DNA of 45,232 nucleotides from an uncultured Verrucomicrobiales bacterium (GTDB lineage Bacteria; Verrucomicrobiota; Verrucomicrobiia; Verrucomicrobiales; Akkermansiaceae), in NCBI GenBank assembly GCA_937901085.1, contig CALCHQ010000078.1:1-45232 (forward strand), given 5' to 3'. The translations under genes and the position numbers were made by a program. Of this stretch, positions 31,380 through 40,023 are shown piece after piece; within the stretch, counting starts at the first letter, position 1; each line of letters starts with the position of its first letter. Under the pieces are notes generated by a model, which was given only the letters and a program-made list of their open reading frames with translations, made no database searches and was not told the origin of the DNA.

Positions 31380-32233
31380 GCTGCGGGTGGGGTGTTCTTG
31401 TTGCGGAAGCCTATCATCATGACCAGCGGCAGCAGGATAAGTGCTCCCACCAGTTGCATGGGGACGATGAAGATGAGCCAGAACATGCTGCCGAGCAGGG
31501 TTGCCACCAGCGGATGCATGGCGAGAAATGACGGTATCAACAGGAGCACCGGGAACAAGGCTGCGGCCAGAAACCAGAGGACGAGATGCCGCCCCCGGCT
31601 CAGGTCATACCGCGGGAACAGCAGCAGGAAGCCCAGTGGTGTAAACAGGCAGAAGGCATAGCCCGTCAGGAAAAAGAGCGTGAGACTCCCGTCCCGGGAT
31701 GGTGCTGCGGGCGCGTCTGCATAGCGCTGCATCACCAGATTCCTGCCGCCGAAATCATTGTCCCAGCGGTAGTGGAAGGCCAGCAGGATACGGCCGTCCT
31801 GCAGTTGTGCCAGTGTTATATCCCTCACATCGTATCCACTAAAGAAATCGCTCGTTATCATGAGCTTGGGCCAGGTGGTAAGCTCCGGCTGGAAGGGGTG
31901 CAGCTGTGTTTCCCAATGCTCCGGCAGCGGGGCAGTGTTTCTGTCCTTTGCTTCCAGATTGAAATCGCGGATGAGTTGTTCCTGCCATTCCTGGCTGGCC
32001 CGGAATACGAAAATGATGCCGCTTTGCTGCGTGTCAGCGTCGCTGTCCCATACCTCGGCTTGTAACTCCTGCGGAGCTGGCCCGAACCAGGGCTGGAAGG
32101 CCTGCCACCGCTCCGCAGGAGACTGCGTGCCGAACGGCATATAATAGAGAACGGCACCCAGTGTGAGGATGAACAGGAAATAGCAGATGCTGTACAGGCG
32201 GCGTAGCTTGCTCACGGAGGGAGTGTAACACAT
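31376..32233 (-). CDS. membrane protein of unknown function, first of a paralogous pair
   Basis: This 285-residue protein is built like its downstream neighbour. It has one N-terminal TM segment (YSICYFLFILTLGAVLYY), an outside domain opening FQPWFGPAPQELQAEVWD, the phrase DVRDITLAQLQDGRILLAFHY (compare VQDMTLTRLSNGRSLFTFRY in the paralogue), and four C-terminal TM segments with TPLGFLLLFP. Function unknown. The start could also be the GTG at 32218, which lies six bases after a TACACT sequence and would fit the leaderless style of this genome. It is divergent from coaB. Confidence 0.76.
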   Translation of the reverse strand: MCYTPSVSKLRRLYSICYFLFILTLGAVLYYMPFGTQSPAERWQAFQPWFGPAPQELQAEVWDSDADTQQSGIIFVFRASQEWQEQLIRDFNLEAKDRNTAPLPEHWETQLHPFQPELTTWPKLMITSDFFSGYDVRDITLAQLQDGRILLAFHYRWDNDFGGRNLVMQRYADAPAAPSRDGSLTLFFLTGYAFCLFTPLGFLLLFPRYDLSRGRHLVLWFLAAALFPVLLLIPSFLAMHPLVATLLGSMFWLIFIVPMQLVGALILLPLVMMIGFRNKNTPPAA

Positions 32234-32270
32234 GCTGAATGGGGATTCAATGATTTATGCAGGATGAGGA

Positions 32271-32299
32271 TTGCCAATCGGGGGGATTTGTGCTAGACT
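32271..32299 (+). promoter_or_regulatory. promoter of coaB-rsgA, nearly leaderless
   Basis: TTGCCA (32271-32276), 17-bp spacer, TAGACT (32294-32299). Expected +1 near 32306, three bases before the ATG. The sequence is almost the same as the exporter promoter at 22519. Confidence 0.68.
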
Positions 32300-32308
32300 C
32301 CGGGCGAC

Positions 32309-32944
32309 ATGAAGTTCCTCATTACAGCCGGGCCTACGCGCGAAGCGCTGGATCCTGTCCGTTATCTCACCAACCGTTCCTCCGGGCGCATGGGCTATGC
32401 GCTGGCAGGGGCTGCCCGGCATGATGGCCACGAGGTGATTCTCATTTCCGGGCCCACAACGCTGGATGTGCCGGCGGGCGTGGATTTCATACCCGTGGAG
32501 AGCGCGCAGCAGATGTATGAGGCGGTGCGCGATATGGTGAAATATGCCGATGCGGCCATTCTGTGCGCTGCGGTGGCCGATTACCGCCCCGTGGTGGTGC
32601 AGGAACAGAAGATGAAGAAGAGCGGCGAGCGCCTGGTGATTGAGCTGGAGAAAACGCCGGATATTCTGGGCAGCATGCGCGATGTGTTCGGCTTTACCGG
32701 CACGCTGGTGGGCTTTGCGGCCGAGACTCAGAACGTGGAGGAATATGCCCTGGATAAGCTGCGCCGCAAGAAGTGCGATATGATTGTGGCGAATGATGTG
32801 AGCCGTCGCGATATCGGTTTTGATTCCCGCGAGAATGAAGTGGCACTGGTGTTCCCTGACCATGTGGAGTATCTGGAGAAGGATACGAAGGAACGCATTG
32901 CCATGCAGATTATTGAACACGCCACCATCATCCGCCGTCCATGA
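32309..32944 (+). CDS. coaB: phosphopantothenate--cysteine ligase (stand-alone CoaB)
   Basis: This 211-residue protein matches the CoaB half of the usual CoaBC fusion. It joins cysteine to 4'-phosphopantothenate in coenzyme A synthesis. Motifs include ITAGPTREALDPVRYLTN, RSSGRMGYALA, CAAVADYRP, KTPDILGSM, GFAAET and VANDVSRRDIGFDSRENEV. The flavin-dependent decarboxylase (CoaC) half is absent and must be encoded elsewhere. The TGA overlaps the rsgA start (ATGA), so the two are coupled. I see no signs of truncation: the start has its own promoter. Confidence 0.92.
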   Translation: MKFLITAGPTREALDPVRYLTNRSSGRMGYALAGAARHDGHEVILISGPTTLDVPAGVDFIPVESAQQMYEAVRDMVKYADAAILCAAVADYRPVVVQEQKMKKSGERLVIELEKTPDILGSMRDVFGFTGTLVGFAAETQNVEEYALDKLRRKKCDMIVANDVSRRDIGFDSRENEVALVFPDHVEYLEKDTKERIAMQIIEHATIIRRP

Positions 32945-34065
32945 AAGTGACTATGGAGATGCTGGGCTGGGGCCCGGATTACGCGGAGGCTCTGGCAGCG
33001 CTGGGGCATCCTGAGTGGTATCCTGCCCGCATCATCCGCGAGACGAAGATTAATTTCACCGTTATAGCCAAAGGCAAGGGTGACCACGAGGTGGTACTCT
33101 GCGGCAAAGTGTGGCACGAGGCTGTTTCCGATGCGGATTTGCCGACGGTGGGTGACTGGGTGGCCGTAGACCCGGGGCAGGGCAAGGACCTGCCGGTTAT
33201 CCGCGCCATGCTGCCGCGCCGCAACCGTTTTTCGCGCAAGGCGCCGGGACGCAGCTGTGCCGAGCAGGTCATCGGTGCCAATGTGGACATGGTGGTGGTG
33301 ATTACTGATGCTGAGAGCGACTACAACCCTCGCCGCATTGAACGCTACCTCACTCTCATCCGTAAGTGCGGGGCAGAGCCGGTGGTGCTGGTGAACAAGG
33401 CCGATACCGCGCCGGAGGCCGATATGCAGCGGGCGGTGGAGGAAATCCGCTCCCTGGGCTGCAGCGAGGTATACCCCATCGTGGCGCGCTGGCGCAAGGG
33501 CTACCCGCAATACCTGCGCCGCGTCCCCAAGGGACGTACCATCACCGTTGTGGGGTCATCCGGCGTGGGTAAGAGTACTTTTGTGAACAGCCTGCTGGGC
33601 GATGAATGGCTGGAAACCGGCCATGTGAATGAGGTGACGGGCAAGGGCCGCCACACGACCGTGGCCCGCGAGCTGGTGATTCTGGCCGGTGGCGGGGTGC
33701 TGATTGACAACCCCGGTATGCGCGAGATTCACATGTGGACCGATGCAGCCACGCTCCGCGCCCAGTTTGCCGATTTGACCGAGCTGGAGAGCCATTGCCG
33801 CTTTGCGGACTGCTCCCACCGCAAGGATGCCGGCTGCGCCATCCGCGCGGCTCTGGAGAATGGGACGCTTACGCAGGAACGCTATGAGCATTTCCTCAAT
33901 CTGGATGCCGAAATTGCCGAGCTGGAACGCCGCAATGAAAAGCGCCAGATGACCCTGGAGCGCGTGAGCCGCCGCGAGAAACGGCATGTGCTGCGTAACC
34001 GCGAAGACCGCGAAGACCACCGCCGCAATATGAATCCCCACCGAAGACAATACTATTCGGATTGA
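32941..34065 (+). CDS. rsgA: ribosome small-subunit-dependent GTPase RsgA
   Basis: This 374-residue, circularly permuted GTPase checks late 30S assembly. An N-terminal OB-fold spans residues about 30-105. The permuted G domain has the order NKAD (G4), GSSGVGKST (G1, about residue 203), GRHTT (G2), DNPGMRE (G3). The zinc-binding domain follows, CRFADCSHRKDAGC, with a His. The tail is very basic (RREKRHVLRNREDREDHRRN). It is coupled to coaB by a four-base overlap and is convergent with tyrA. Confidence 0.95.
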   Translation: MKVTMEMLGWGPDYAEALAALGHPEWYPARIIRETKINFTVIAKGKGDHEVVLCGKVWHEAVSDADLPTVGDWVAVDPGQGKDLPVIRAMLPRRNRFSRKAPGRSCAEQVIGANVDMVVVITDAESDYNPRRIERYLTLIRKCGAEPVVLVNKADTAPEADMQRAVEEIRSLGCSEVYPIVARWRKGYPQYLRRVPKGRTITVVGSSGVGKSTFVNSLLGDEWLETGHVNEVTGKGRHTTVARELVILAGGGVLIDNPGMREIHMWTDAATLRAQFADLTELESHCRFADCSHRKDAGCAIRAALENGTLTQERYEHFLNLDAEIAELERRNEKRQMTLERVSRREKRHVLRNREDREDHRRNMNPHRRQYYSD

Positions 34066-34093
34066 TTAGGGATGAATGATTAGTGATTAAGAT

Positions 34094-34975
34094 TTAGTTA
34101 GACTGCTGGCGCACGGTTTCGCGGGCATCTTTGGCGGCGATGAGCCATTGGCGGACGCCCTCTTTGTCCTGGGATTCGAGCAGGTCGATGAGGTGGTGCA
34201 GGTCGCTTACGCAGTCGTGCAGGGCAGCGCGCACGGCCACATCGTTTTCCCATAGGATATCTGCCCACATGTTGGCGCCGCCGGAGCAGACTCGCGTGGT
34301 GTCCCGGAAGCCGCTGGCGGCCAGACGCTGTAAATCTTCCATGGGTTCCTGCCCCAGCGTGGCACCGCGCGCGCAGAGGGCGGCCAGAATGTGCGGGCAA
34401 TGGGAAATGCGTGCCACCGTGCGGTCGTGGTTCACCGGGTCCATCACATAGGTGCTGGTGCCCAACGCTTCCCAGAAGGCTGCCAGTTGGCGGACTTTGG
34501 CTTCGGGCGCACCATGCGGGTTGGTGAGGGCAATGGTGGCTCCCTTGATGAGGTCGGCGCGGGCGTTTTCGATGCCCTGGGTTTCGGCACCTGCCATGGG
34601 ATGTGAGCCGATGAAGCAGCGTCCGCGGCTGGTGAGCATGGCTCCCGTGGTGCGGTGGACATAGGCTTTCACCGAACCGATGTCGGTGATGACGGCTTCC
34701 TTGGAAACGGCCGACAGGATGTAGCGGGAGAGTTCCTCAAACGCGCCGATGGGGGTGGCCAGAATGATGAGGTCGGCACCGCGGGCAGCGGCGCGGGCAT
34801 CGGTATACGTGTGTTCGGTAATGCCTTGCTCGCGTACGAAATCGAGCGGTTGTTGGCGGCGCGCCCAGATACGCAGTTCACAGCCGGGCATGTGCTGGCT
34901 CACCGCCATGGCGATGGAACCGCCCAGGAGGCCGGGCCCCAGAATACAGACGGTCTGGAAAGGAGGCTGGCTCAT
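34094..34975 (-). CDS. tyrA: prephenate/arogenate dehydrogenase
   Basis: This 293-residue TyrA oxidatively decarboxylates prephenate or arogenate for tyrosine synthesis. It shows an N-terminal nucleotide-binding motif GPGLLGGSIAMA (residues about 12-23), LATPIGAFEELS, TDIGSVKAYV, the substrate-binding GSHPMAGAETQGIENA, and SHCPHILAALCA and SGFRDTTRVCSG in the helical C-terminal domain. No ACT or chorismate mutase domain is fused. The cofactor cannot be settled by eye; Arg-rich RIWARRQQPL after the second strand could favour NADP. The start lies three bases after the stop of the upstream lipoprotein gene, so they share a transcript. Confidence 0.92.
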   Translation of the reverse strand: MSQPPFQTVCILGPGLLGGSIAMAVSQHMPGCELRIWARRQQPLDFVREQGITEHTYTDARAAARGADLIILATPIGAFEELSRYILSAVSKEAVITDIGSVKAYVHRTTGAMLTSRGRCFIGSHPMAGAETQGIENARADLIKGATIALTNPHGAPEAKVRQLAAFWEALGTSTYVMDPVNHDRTVARISHCPHILAALCARGATLGQEPMEDLQRLAASGFRDTTRVCSGGANMWADILWENDVAVRAALHDCVSDLHHLIDLLESQDKEGVRQWLIAAKDARETVRQQSN

Positions 34976-34978
34976 GTG

Positions 34979-35590
34979 TTACGGCACGTAGAAGTGGAAA
35001 TTCGTGCCGCGCACCTTCAGTTCCTTGCCGCTGGGGTAGGGGTTGCCGTTCTTGTCGACCACGCGGATGGTCTTGCTGGGGTTGAGCGGGTTGTACACGC
35101 GGGTGGGGTCGCCGGGCACGCGGGTGGCCACGGGAATGGGGCCGGTGTTGGTAATCTGGCTCATATCCGCCGGTGTCTGGGCTGCGGCGGCAGGCTGCGG
35201 TGCGGCGGCTTTGGTGACAATCGGCTGTAGTGCCGGTGCTGGCTTGATTGTGGTGGCTGCGGGGGCTGGCTTCGGCGTGGCGGGAGCGGCCGGTTTGGCG
35301 GCAGCCGGGGCAGCGGACTTGGGCGCAGCCGGGAGAATGGGCTTTGTCAGATCCAGCGGAGCCGCCGGGTTGGTGTTGACTGCCGGTTCAGGGATGGTGG
35401 GCGCCGGGGTGGCCGCCGGGGTGTGGTTGATGCCGGCGGGTTGGTAGGTACGCCAGGTATCGGGGTAGGCGGTGCGCCCGGCGCTTCCCTCGTAGGGCAT
35501 GTCAGGCACAGACTGGGTGACGTACACGCACGAGCTGAGCATGCATCCGGTCAGCGACAAATATAAAAGATGGCGGACGGTGTCTTTCAT
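34979..35590 (-). CDS. Pro/Ala-rich lipoprotein of unknown function
   Basis: This 203-residue protein has a lipoprotein signal ending LSSC (Cys21), followed by YVTQSVPDMPYEG. The central residues about 60-140 are a low-complexity Pro/Ala/Lys linker (AAPKSAAPAAAKPAAPATPK), probably spanning the periplasm or cell wall. The C-terminal part, from about 150, contains GDPTRVYNPLNPSKTIRVVD and KNGNPYPSGKELKVRG and may be a small beta domain. Family not recognised. It is first in a two-gene unit with tyrA; no functional link is apparent. Confidence 0.72.
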   Translation of the reverse strand: MKDTVRHLLYLSLTGCMLSSCVYVTQSVPDMPYEGSAGRTAYPDTWRTYQPAGINHTPAATPAPTIPEPAVNTNPAAPLDLTKPILPAAPKSAAPAAAKPAAPATPKPAPAATTIKPAPALQPIVTKAAAPQPAAAAQTPADMSQITNTGPIPVATRVPGDPTRVYNPLNPSKTIRVVDKNGNPYPSGKELKVRGTNFHFYVP

Positions 35591-35620
35591 GAGGGAAATG
35601 GCTGAGGTTTTCTTTAAGAT

Positions 35621-35649
35621 AAGTTAAATCTAATTGCCCGGAATGTCAA
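35621..35649 (-). promoter_or_regulatory. promoter of the lipoprotein-tyrA unit
   Basis: Minus strand TTGACA (35644-35649), 17-bp spacer, TAACTT (35621-35626), about 24 nt of leader. Confidence 0.6.
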
Positions 35650-35721
35650 CTTCAAAACACCTTTAACAGCGTTTGACGCACGATAAAATTCGCTTTGACG
35701 GAGGCATGGGACTGTTCGGGC

Positions 35722-35750
35722 TTGAAAAACGCCCGCAGAGGGAGTAAAGT
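35722..35750 (+). promoter_or_regulatory. promoter of ispG, leaderless
   Basis: TTGAAA (35722-35727), 17-bp spacer, TAAAGT (35745-35750). The ATG begins seven bases after the -10, at the expected +1. A second, weaker candidate (TTTAAC-16-TAAAAT, 35662-35689) lies upstream. Confidence 0.55.
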
Positions 35751-35756
35751 TAGGTC

Positions 35757-37499
35757 ATGAGTACGCTTCATTGCCCGAGTCTGTATCAGTATACGCGCCG
35801 CCTGACCCGCGAGGTGATGGTGGGAAATGTGGGTGTCGGTGGGAATAATCCTATCCGCATCCAGTCCATGCTGACCAGCGATACGCTGGATACGGCCGGG
35901 TGTGTGCGTGAATCGCTGGCTCTGGCTGAGGCCGGGTGTGAGATTATCCGCCTGACGGCGCAGACCAAGGTGTATGCCGCCAATCTGGAGAACATTGCCC
36001 GCGAACTGCGCGCGGCCGGTTGCAATGTGCCGCTGGTGGCCGATATTCATTTCAAGCCCGATGCCGCCATGGAGGCCGCCAAGTGGGTGGAGAAGATTCG
36101 CGTGAATCCCGGTAATTTCGTGGATAAGAAGAAGTTTGTGGAGCGCGATTACACGGATTTTGAGTACGAGGAGGAGATTGAGAAAATCCGCAAGTCTTTC
36201 ACTCCGCTGGTGCTTTTCTGCAAGGAACACGGCCGCGCCATGCGCCTGGGGGCGAATCATGGCTCTCTTTCCGACCGTATCCTGAACCGTTATGGCGACA
36301 CGCCGGACGGAATGGTGGAAAGCGCGCTGGAGTTTGCCCGCATCGCCCGCGAGCTGGATTACCACCAGCTGGTATTCTCCATGAAGTCCTCCAATGTGAA
36401 GGTGATGATTCAGGCCTACCGCCTGCTGGTGAAGCGCCTGGCCGAGGAGGGACTCGATTGGAACTACCCGATTCATCTGGGTGTGACGGAAGCTGGCGAG
36501 GGCGAGGATGCCCGCATCAAGAGCGCCACGGGCGTGGGTTCCCTGCTGGCAGATGGTATTGGCGATACGCTGCGTGTGTCACTCACCGAGGATCCGGTGT
36601 ATGAGATTGCTCCCGGCTTTGAACTGGCAGCCCCCTACCAGCCGGGCGTGGTGGCCGCGGCGTCACCGCTGGAGGTGCAGGCACCGGATGCTTTTAATCC
36701 CTTTGAATTCAACAAGCGCAAGGCCGAGGTGATTACCCGCGGCGGGGTGACGCTGGGCTGGAATGAGCCTGTGCGTGTGGTGCTGCCGGAGGTCGCCTGC
36801 AAGGCGCTTGACCCGGCGGTGATGAAGGATTTCATGCCGGAAATCTCGATGGAAGATTGCGCCCCGGTGGAAATCGACCCGCGCGATGCTGCCGCAGTGG
36901 CGGCGATGGCAGAGGCGCCCGCTACGCTGGTGACGGTGAAGGATGGTATTGATATGCCCTGCGTGCAGGCGTTCCGTCTGCTTGCAGTGCTCATTCCGAC
37001 CCGCCACAGTATTCTGCTCAAGGATACGCTGCTCAATGGTCAGGATACGCTTTCAGCCCCCATGGCGGGTGGCGTGAATGCCGGTGCGCTGCTCTGCGAC
37101 GGTATCGGTAATGCGGTTCTGGTGCGCCGCGAGGCCGACCCCGACAAGGCCGCCCGCCTGGGATTCAATATCCTGCAGGCAGCAGGTGTGCGTTTGAGCA
37201 AGACAGAGTATGTTTCCTGCCCGTCCTGTGGCCGCACGCATTACAACATTCAGGAGGCTGCGGCCCGCATCCGCGAAGCCACGGGGCACCTGAAAGGTGT
37301 CAAAATTGCCATTATGGGCTGCATTGTGAACGGCCCCGGCGAGATGAGCGATGCCGACTTCGGCTACGTGGGCGGCGCGCCGAATAAGATTAACCTCTAT
37401 GTGGGGCATACCCCGGTGGTGATGAATATCCCGCAGGAGGAAGCTGTGCAGCACCTGGTGCAGCTGATTAAAGACCACGGGCGTTGGGTTGAACCCTGA
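35757..37499 (+). CDS. ispG: 4-hydroxy-3-methylbut-2-enyl diphosphate synthase, large three-domain type
   Basis: This 580-residue Fe-S enzyme converts MEcPP to HMBPP, the next-to-last MEP-pathway step. The N-terminal TIM barrel contains NPIRIQSMLTSDT, RLTAQTK, VADIHFKPDAA and LRVSLTEDP. The C-terminal iron-sulfur domain has CPSCGRTHYN (about residue 488) and IAIMGCIVNGPGEMSDADFG. The region between (residues about 290-475) is the extra A* domain found in plants, Chlamydiae, Bacteroidetes and relatives; E. coli IspG is about 370 residues. The start agrees with a -10 sequence immediately upstream. Convergent with recN. Confidence 0.95.
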   Translation: MSTLHCPSLYQYTRRLTREVMVGNVGVGGNNPIRIQSMLTSDTLDTAGCVRESLALAEAGCEIIRLTAQTKVYAANLENIARELRAAGCNVPLVADIHFKPDAAMEAAKWVEKIRVNPGNFVDKKKFVERDYTDFEYEEEIEKIRKSFTPLVLFCKEHGRAMRLGANHGSLSDRILNRYGDTPDGMVESALEFARIARELDYHQLVFSMKSSNVKVMIQAYRLLVKRLAEEGLDWNYPIHLGVTEAGEGEDARIKSATGVGSLLADGIGDTLRVSLTEDPVYEIAPGFELAAPYQPGVVAAASPLEVQAPDAFNPFEFNKRKAEVITRGGVTLGWNEPVRVVLPEVACKALDPAVMKDFMPEISMEDCAPVEIDPRDAAAVAAMAEAPATLVTVKDGIDMPCVQAFRLLAVLIPTRHSILLKDTLLNGQDTLSAPMAGGVNAGALLCDGIGNAVLVRREADPDKAARLGFNILQAAGVRLSKTEYVSCPSCGRTHYNIQEAAARIREATGHLKGVKIAIMGCIVNGPGEMSDADFGYVGGAPNKINLYVGHTPVVMNIPQEEAVQHLVQLIKDHGRWVEP

Positions 37500-37525
37500 C
37501 TGCTCGCTGCGCTGCGGCGCGATGT

Positions 37526-39181
37526 TCAGGAAAGGAGCAGTTCGCGGGCGTGCGCTTCTGCGGTGGAGCCGCTGGCTCCGAGCATGCGTACGAGTTCGGC
37601 AATGCGTGCTTCGGCATCGACTTCCTCCAGCCGGGAAACAGTGCGGCCTTCTCCGGTCTGGCCTTTGGAGATGAGGTAGTGGTGATCTGCCAGAGCGGCG
37701 ACCTGCGGGAAGTGGGTGATGGCGATGACCTGGTGCTCGCGCCCCAGTTCCCGCATTTTCATGCCTACGGCGCGGGCGATTTCGCCGCCCACGTTGGCGT
37801 CGATTTCATCGAAGATGAGCAGGGGGGTATCATCCTGTCTGGCCAGGGCGCTCTTGAGGGCGAGCATGACGCGGGCCAGTTCACCGCTGGAGGCAATGAG
37901 GCGCAGGGCTTTCTGCGGTTCACCGGGATTCGGCCCGAAGAGGAACTCCACTTCTTCCATGCCCTGGGGGCCGGGTTCGGGCAGGGGGGTAAGCTGCACG
38001 CTGAAGAGTGATTGCCGGAAGCCGAGGTGGCAGGCGTGGGTGAGGAAGTCTTTTTCCAGCTGTGGCGCGGCTGCGGCGCGGGCGGCTGAAAGTTCCTTGG
38101 CGGCCTGGAGGACGGTGGCGTAGCATGCCTGTTCCTCTGCCAGCAGTTCTTCGAGTCGTTGTTCGCGGTTGCCGATGCTGTTCAGTCGGTCTCGGCAGTG
38201 TTCCAGATGCTCGCAGATGGCTTCGAAATCGGCGCCGTACTTGCGTTTCAGATTATCCAGCAGGGCAATGCGGTTTTCCAGCGCCGCCAGCTCGGCCGGG
38301 TCGCATTCCAGGGCTTCGACATAATCCTGGAGGTTGCCTGCCAGCTCTTCGGCGGTATCAACTAGGGTTTCCAGACTTTCCAGCCAGGGGGCGCAGGTGG
38401 CATCGAGCCGTTCCAGCTCGCGCCCGCTGCGTACCAGTTGGTGCAGGGTGGAGAGTAGGGATTGTTCCTCGCCATCGACCAGCTGGGCCATGGGCAGCGC
38501 TGTGTCGCGCAGCCGACTGGCGTTGCGGGCGCGCTGCCAGCGGGCTTCCAGATGCTCGACTTCCTCTGCGGTGAAAGCGGCGCTTTCAATTTCTTCTGCC
38601 TGGTGGCGCAGGAAGTCGATTTCGCGCTCATTAGCCATTTCACTTTCCAGCAGGCTGCGGTAGGCATGGCGGGCTTCTCCCCAGGCGCGGTAGGCGGTGT
38701 GGTAGAGCTGCAGGGCATGGGTGGCTTCGGCAAAGGCATCCAGCAGGCAGAGCTGGCGTTCCTGCGAGGTGAGGGAGCGGTGTTCCTCCGGGTGGTGCAT
38801 GTCGACCAATCCTGCTCCCACTTGCCGCAGCAGCTGGAGGGTGACGGGGCTGCTGTTGATGAACTGGCGGTTGCCGGTGGTGGTGACGACGCGCCGGATG
38901 ATGAGCAGCCCGTCCTCACAGGGCGGCACGCCACTTTCCTCCAGCAGGCGGTTTACGGTGGTGTCACTTCCCAGCTGGAATACGGCTTCGATGCTGCATT
39001 GGCTTTCCCCGCTGCGGATGAGGCTTTTATCGGCGCGTTCCCCCAAAGCCAGGGAGATGCCGCCCATGATGACGGATTTGCCCGCGCCGGTTTCGCCGGT
39101 GATGCCCAGGAATCCCGCATGGGGTTCCCAGGTGAGTTCGTCTACCAGAGCCAGATTCCGTATCTTGAGCAGGGAAAGCAT
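37526..39181 (-). CDS. recN: DNA repair protein RecN
   Basis: This 551-residue SMC-like ATPase acts in double-strand-break repair. Walker A GITGETGAGKSVIMGGISLA lies at residues about 28-47, two long coiled-coil arms span about 150-350 (EIDFLRHQAEEIES...), and Walker B/signature at the C-terminus reads SSGELARVMLALKSAL, LLIFDEIDANVGGEIA and VIAITHFPQVAA. The reading frame is open to 39358 but homology begins at the ATG at 39181 (MLSLLKIRNLALVDEL). It is driven by the minus arm of a palindromic divergent promoter shared with the PhnP-like gene. Confidence 0.95.
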   Translation of the reverse strand: MLSLLKIRNLALVDELTWEPHAGFLGITGETGAGKSVIMGGISLALGERADKSLIRSGESQCSIEAVFQLGSDTTVNRLLEESGVPPCEDGLLIIRRVVTTTGNRQFINSSPVTLQLLRQVGAGLVDMHHPEEHRSLTSQERQLCLLDAFAEATHALQLYHTAYRAWGEARHAYRSLLESEMANEREIDFLRHQAEEIESAAFTAEEVEHLEARWQRARNASRLRDTALPMAQLVDGEEQSLLSTLHQLVRSGRELERLDATCAPWLESLETLVDTAEELAGNLQDYVEALECDPAELAALENRIALLDNLKRKYGADFEAICEHLEHCRDRLNSIGNREQRLEELLAEEQACYATVLQAAKELSAARAAAAPQLEKDFLTHACHLGFRQSLFSVQLTPLPEPGPQGMEEVEFLFGPNPGEPQKALRLIASSGELARVMLALKSALARQDDTPLLIFDEIDANVGGEIARAVGMKMRELGREHQVIAITHFPQVAALADHHYLISKGQTGEGRTVSRLEEVDAEARIAELVRMLGASGSTAEAHARELLLS

Positions 39182-39190
39182 AATTTGTCT

Positions 39191-39235
39191 TTGCGTTCTG
39201 CGCTTGATTATGCCATAATGCCCGCGGAAATCCAA
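39191..39235. promoter_or_regulatory. overlapping divergent promoters of recN and the PhnP-like gene
   Basis: The palindrome ATTATGCCATAAT (39207-39219) supplies a CATAAT -10 on each strand. Plus: TTGCGT (39191-39196) with 17-bp spacer. Minus: TTGGAT (39230-39235) with 17-bp spacer. Confidence 0.6.
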
Positions 39236-39246
39236 ACCAAAATCAG

Positions 39247-40023
39247 ATGCTGAACGTACTTTTCCTTGGCAGCGGTACTTCGACCGGGGTGCCTGTGATT
39301 GGTTGCGGCTGCGAAGTCTGCCGCTCGACAGATGCTCGCAACAAGCGCCTGCGTTCATCGGTGCTGGTGCGCTCGGACGCTACGACGCTGCTGGTGGATT
39401 CGTGCCCGGACTTACGCGTTCAGGCGCTGCAGCATAACCTGACCGCCATTGACGCGGTGCTGTACACGCACGAGCATATGGACCATACGGCTGGTTTTGA
39501 CGAGATGCGCGCTTTCTGCTGGCGGCGTACCGATCGTCTGCCCCTGTATGCCGGTACGCGTTGCCTGGAGCATCTGAAACGCATGTTCGGATGGGCTTTC
39601 GATGAGAATAACACCTACCAGGGCTATATCCGCCCGGCGGCTCATGACCACGGCGGGAAGCCGTTTGTTGTAGGGGATATTGAGGTGATTCCTGTGCCGG
39701 TGCTGCATGCTACGGTCGAGACGTATGGCTATGTGTTCCGCTGCGGTGGTAAGAGTTTCGGCTATGTGCCGGATATTCAGGAATTGCCGGAACGTTCTGC
39801 ACCGTTGCTGATGCATCTGGATGCCCTGGCGATGGATGGCCTGCGGTATCGCCCGCACCGCACGCATCTGTGCGTGGATGATACGGTGGCGCTGATGCTG
39901 CAGTTGCAGCCTGTACGCGGTTTTGTGACGCATGTGGGGCATGAGGTGGAATATAACGACCTGTTCGCCCGCCTGCCGCAGTTCATGGAACCGGCGTATG
40001 ATGGCCTGGAGGTGAAGATATAA
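39247..40023 (+). CDS. metallo-beta-lactamase-fold hydrolase, PhnP-like
   Basis: This 258-residue protein opens FLGSGTSTGVPVIGCGCEVC, the PhnP-type N-terminus with a structural zinc Cys pair, then SSVLVRSDATTLLVDSCPDLR and the metal motif THEHMDHTAGFDEMR (HxHxDH type). Later His residues occur in PVLHATVETYG and THVGHEVEYND. PhnP is a phosphodiesterase acting on cyclic ribose phosphates, but most homologues outside phn operons act on unknown phosphodiesters. No phosphonate genes lie nearby. Promoter and terminator make it a single-gene unit. Confidence 0.86.
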   Translation: MLNVLFLGSGTSTGVPVIGCGCEVCRSTDARNKRLRSSVLVRSDATTLLVDSCPDLRVQALQHNLTAIDAVLYTHEHMDHTAGFDEMRAFCWRRTDRLPLYAGTRCLEHLKRMFGWAFDENNTYQGYIRPAAHDHGGKPFVVGDIEVIPVPVLHATVETYGYVFRCGGKSFGYVPDIQELPERSAPLLMHLDALAMDGLRYRPHRTHLCVDDTVALMLQLQPVRGFVTHVGHEVEYNDLFARLPQFMEPAYDGLEVKI

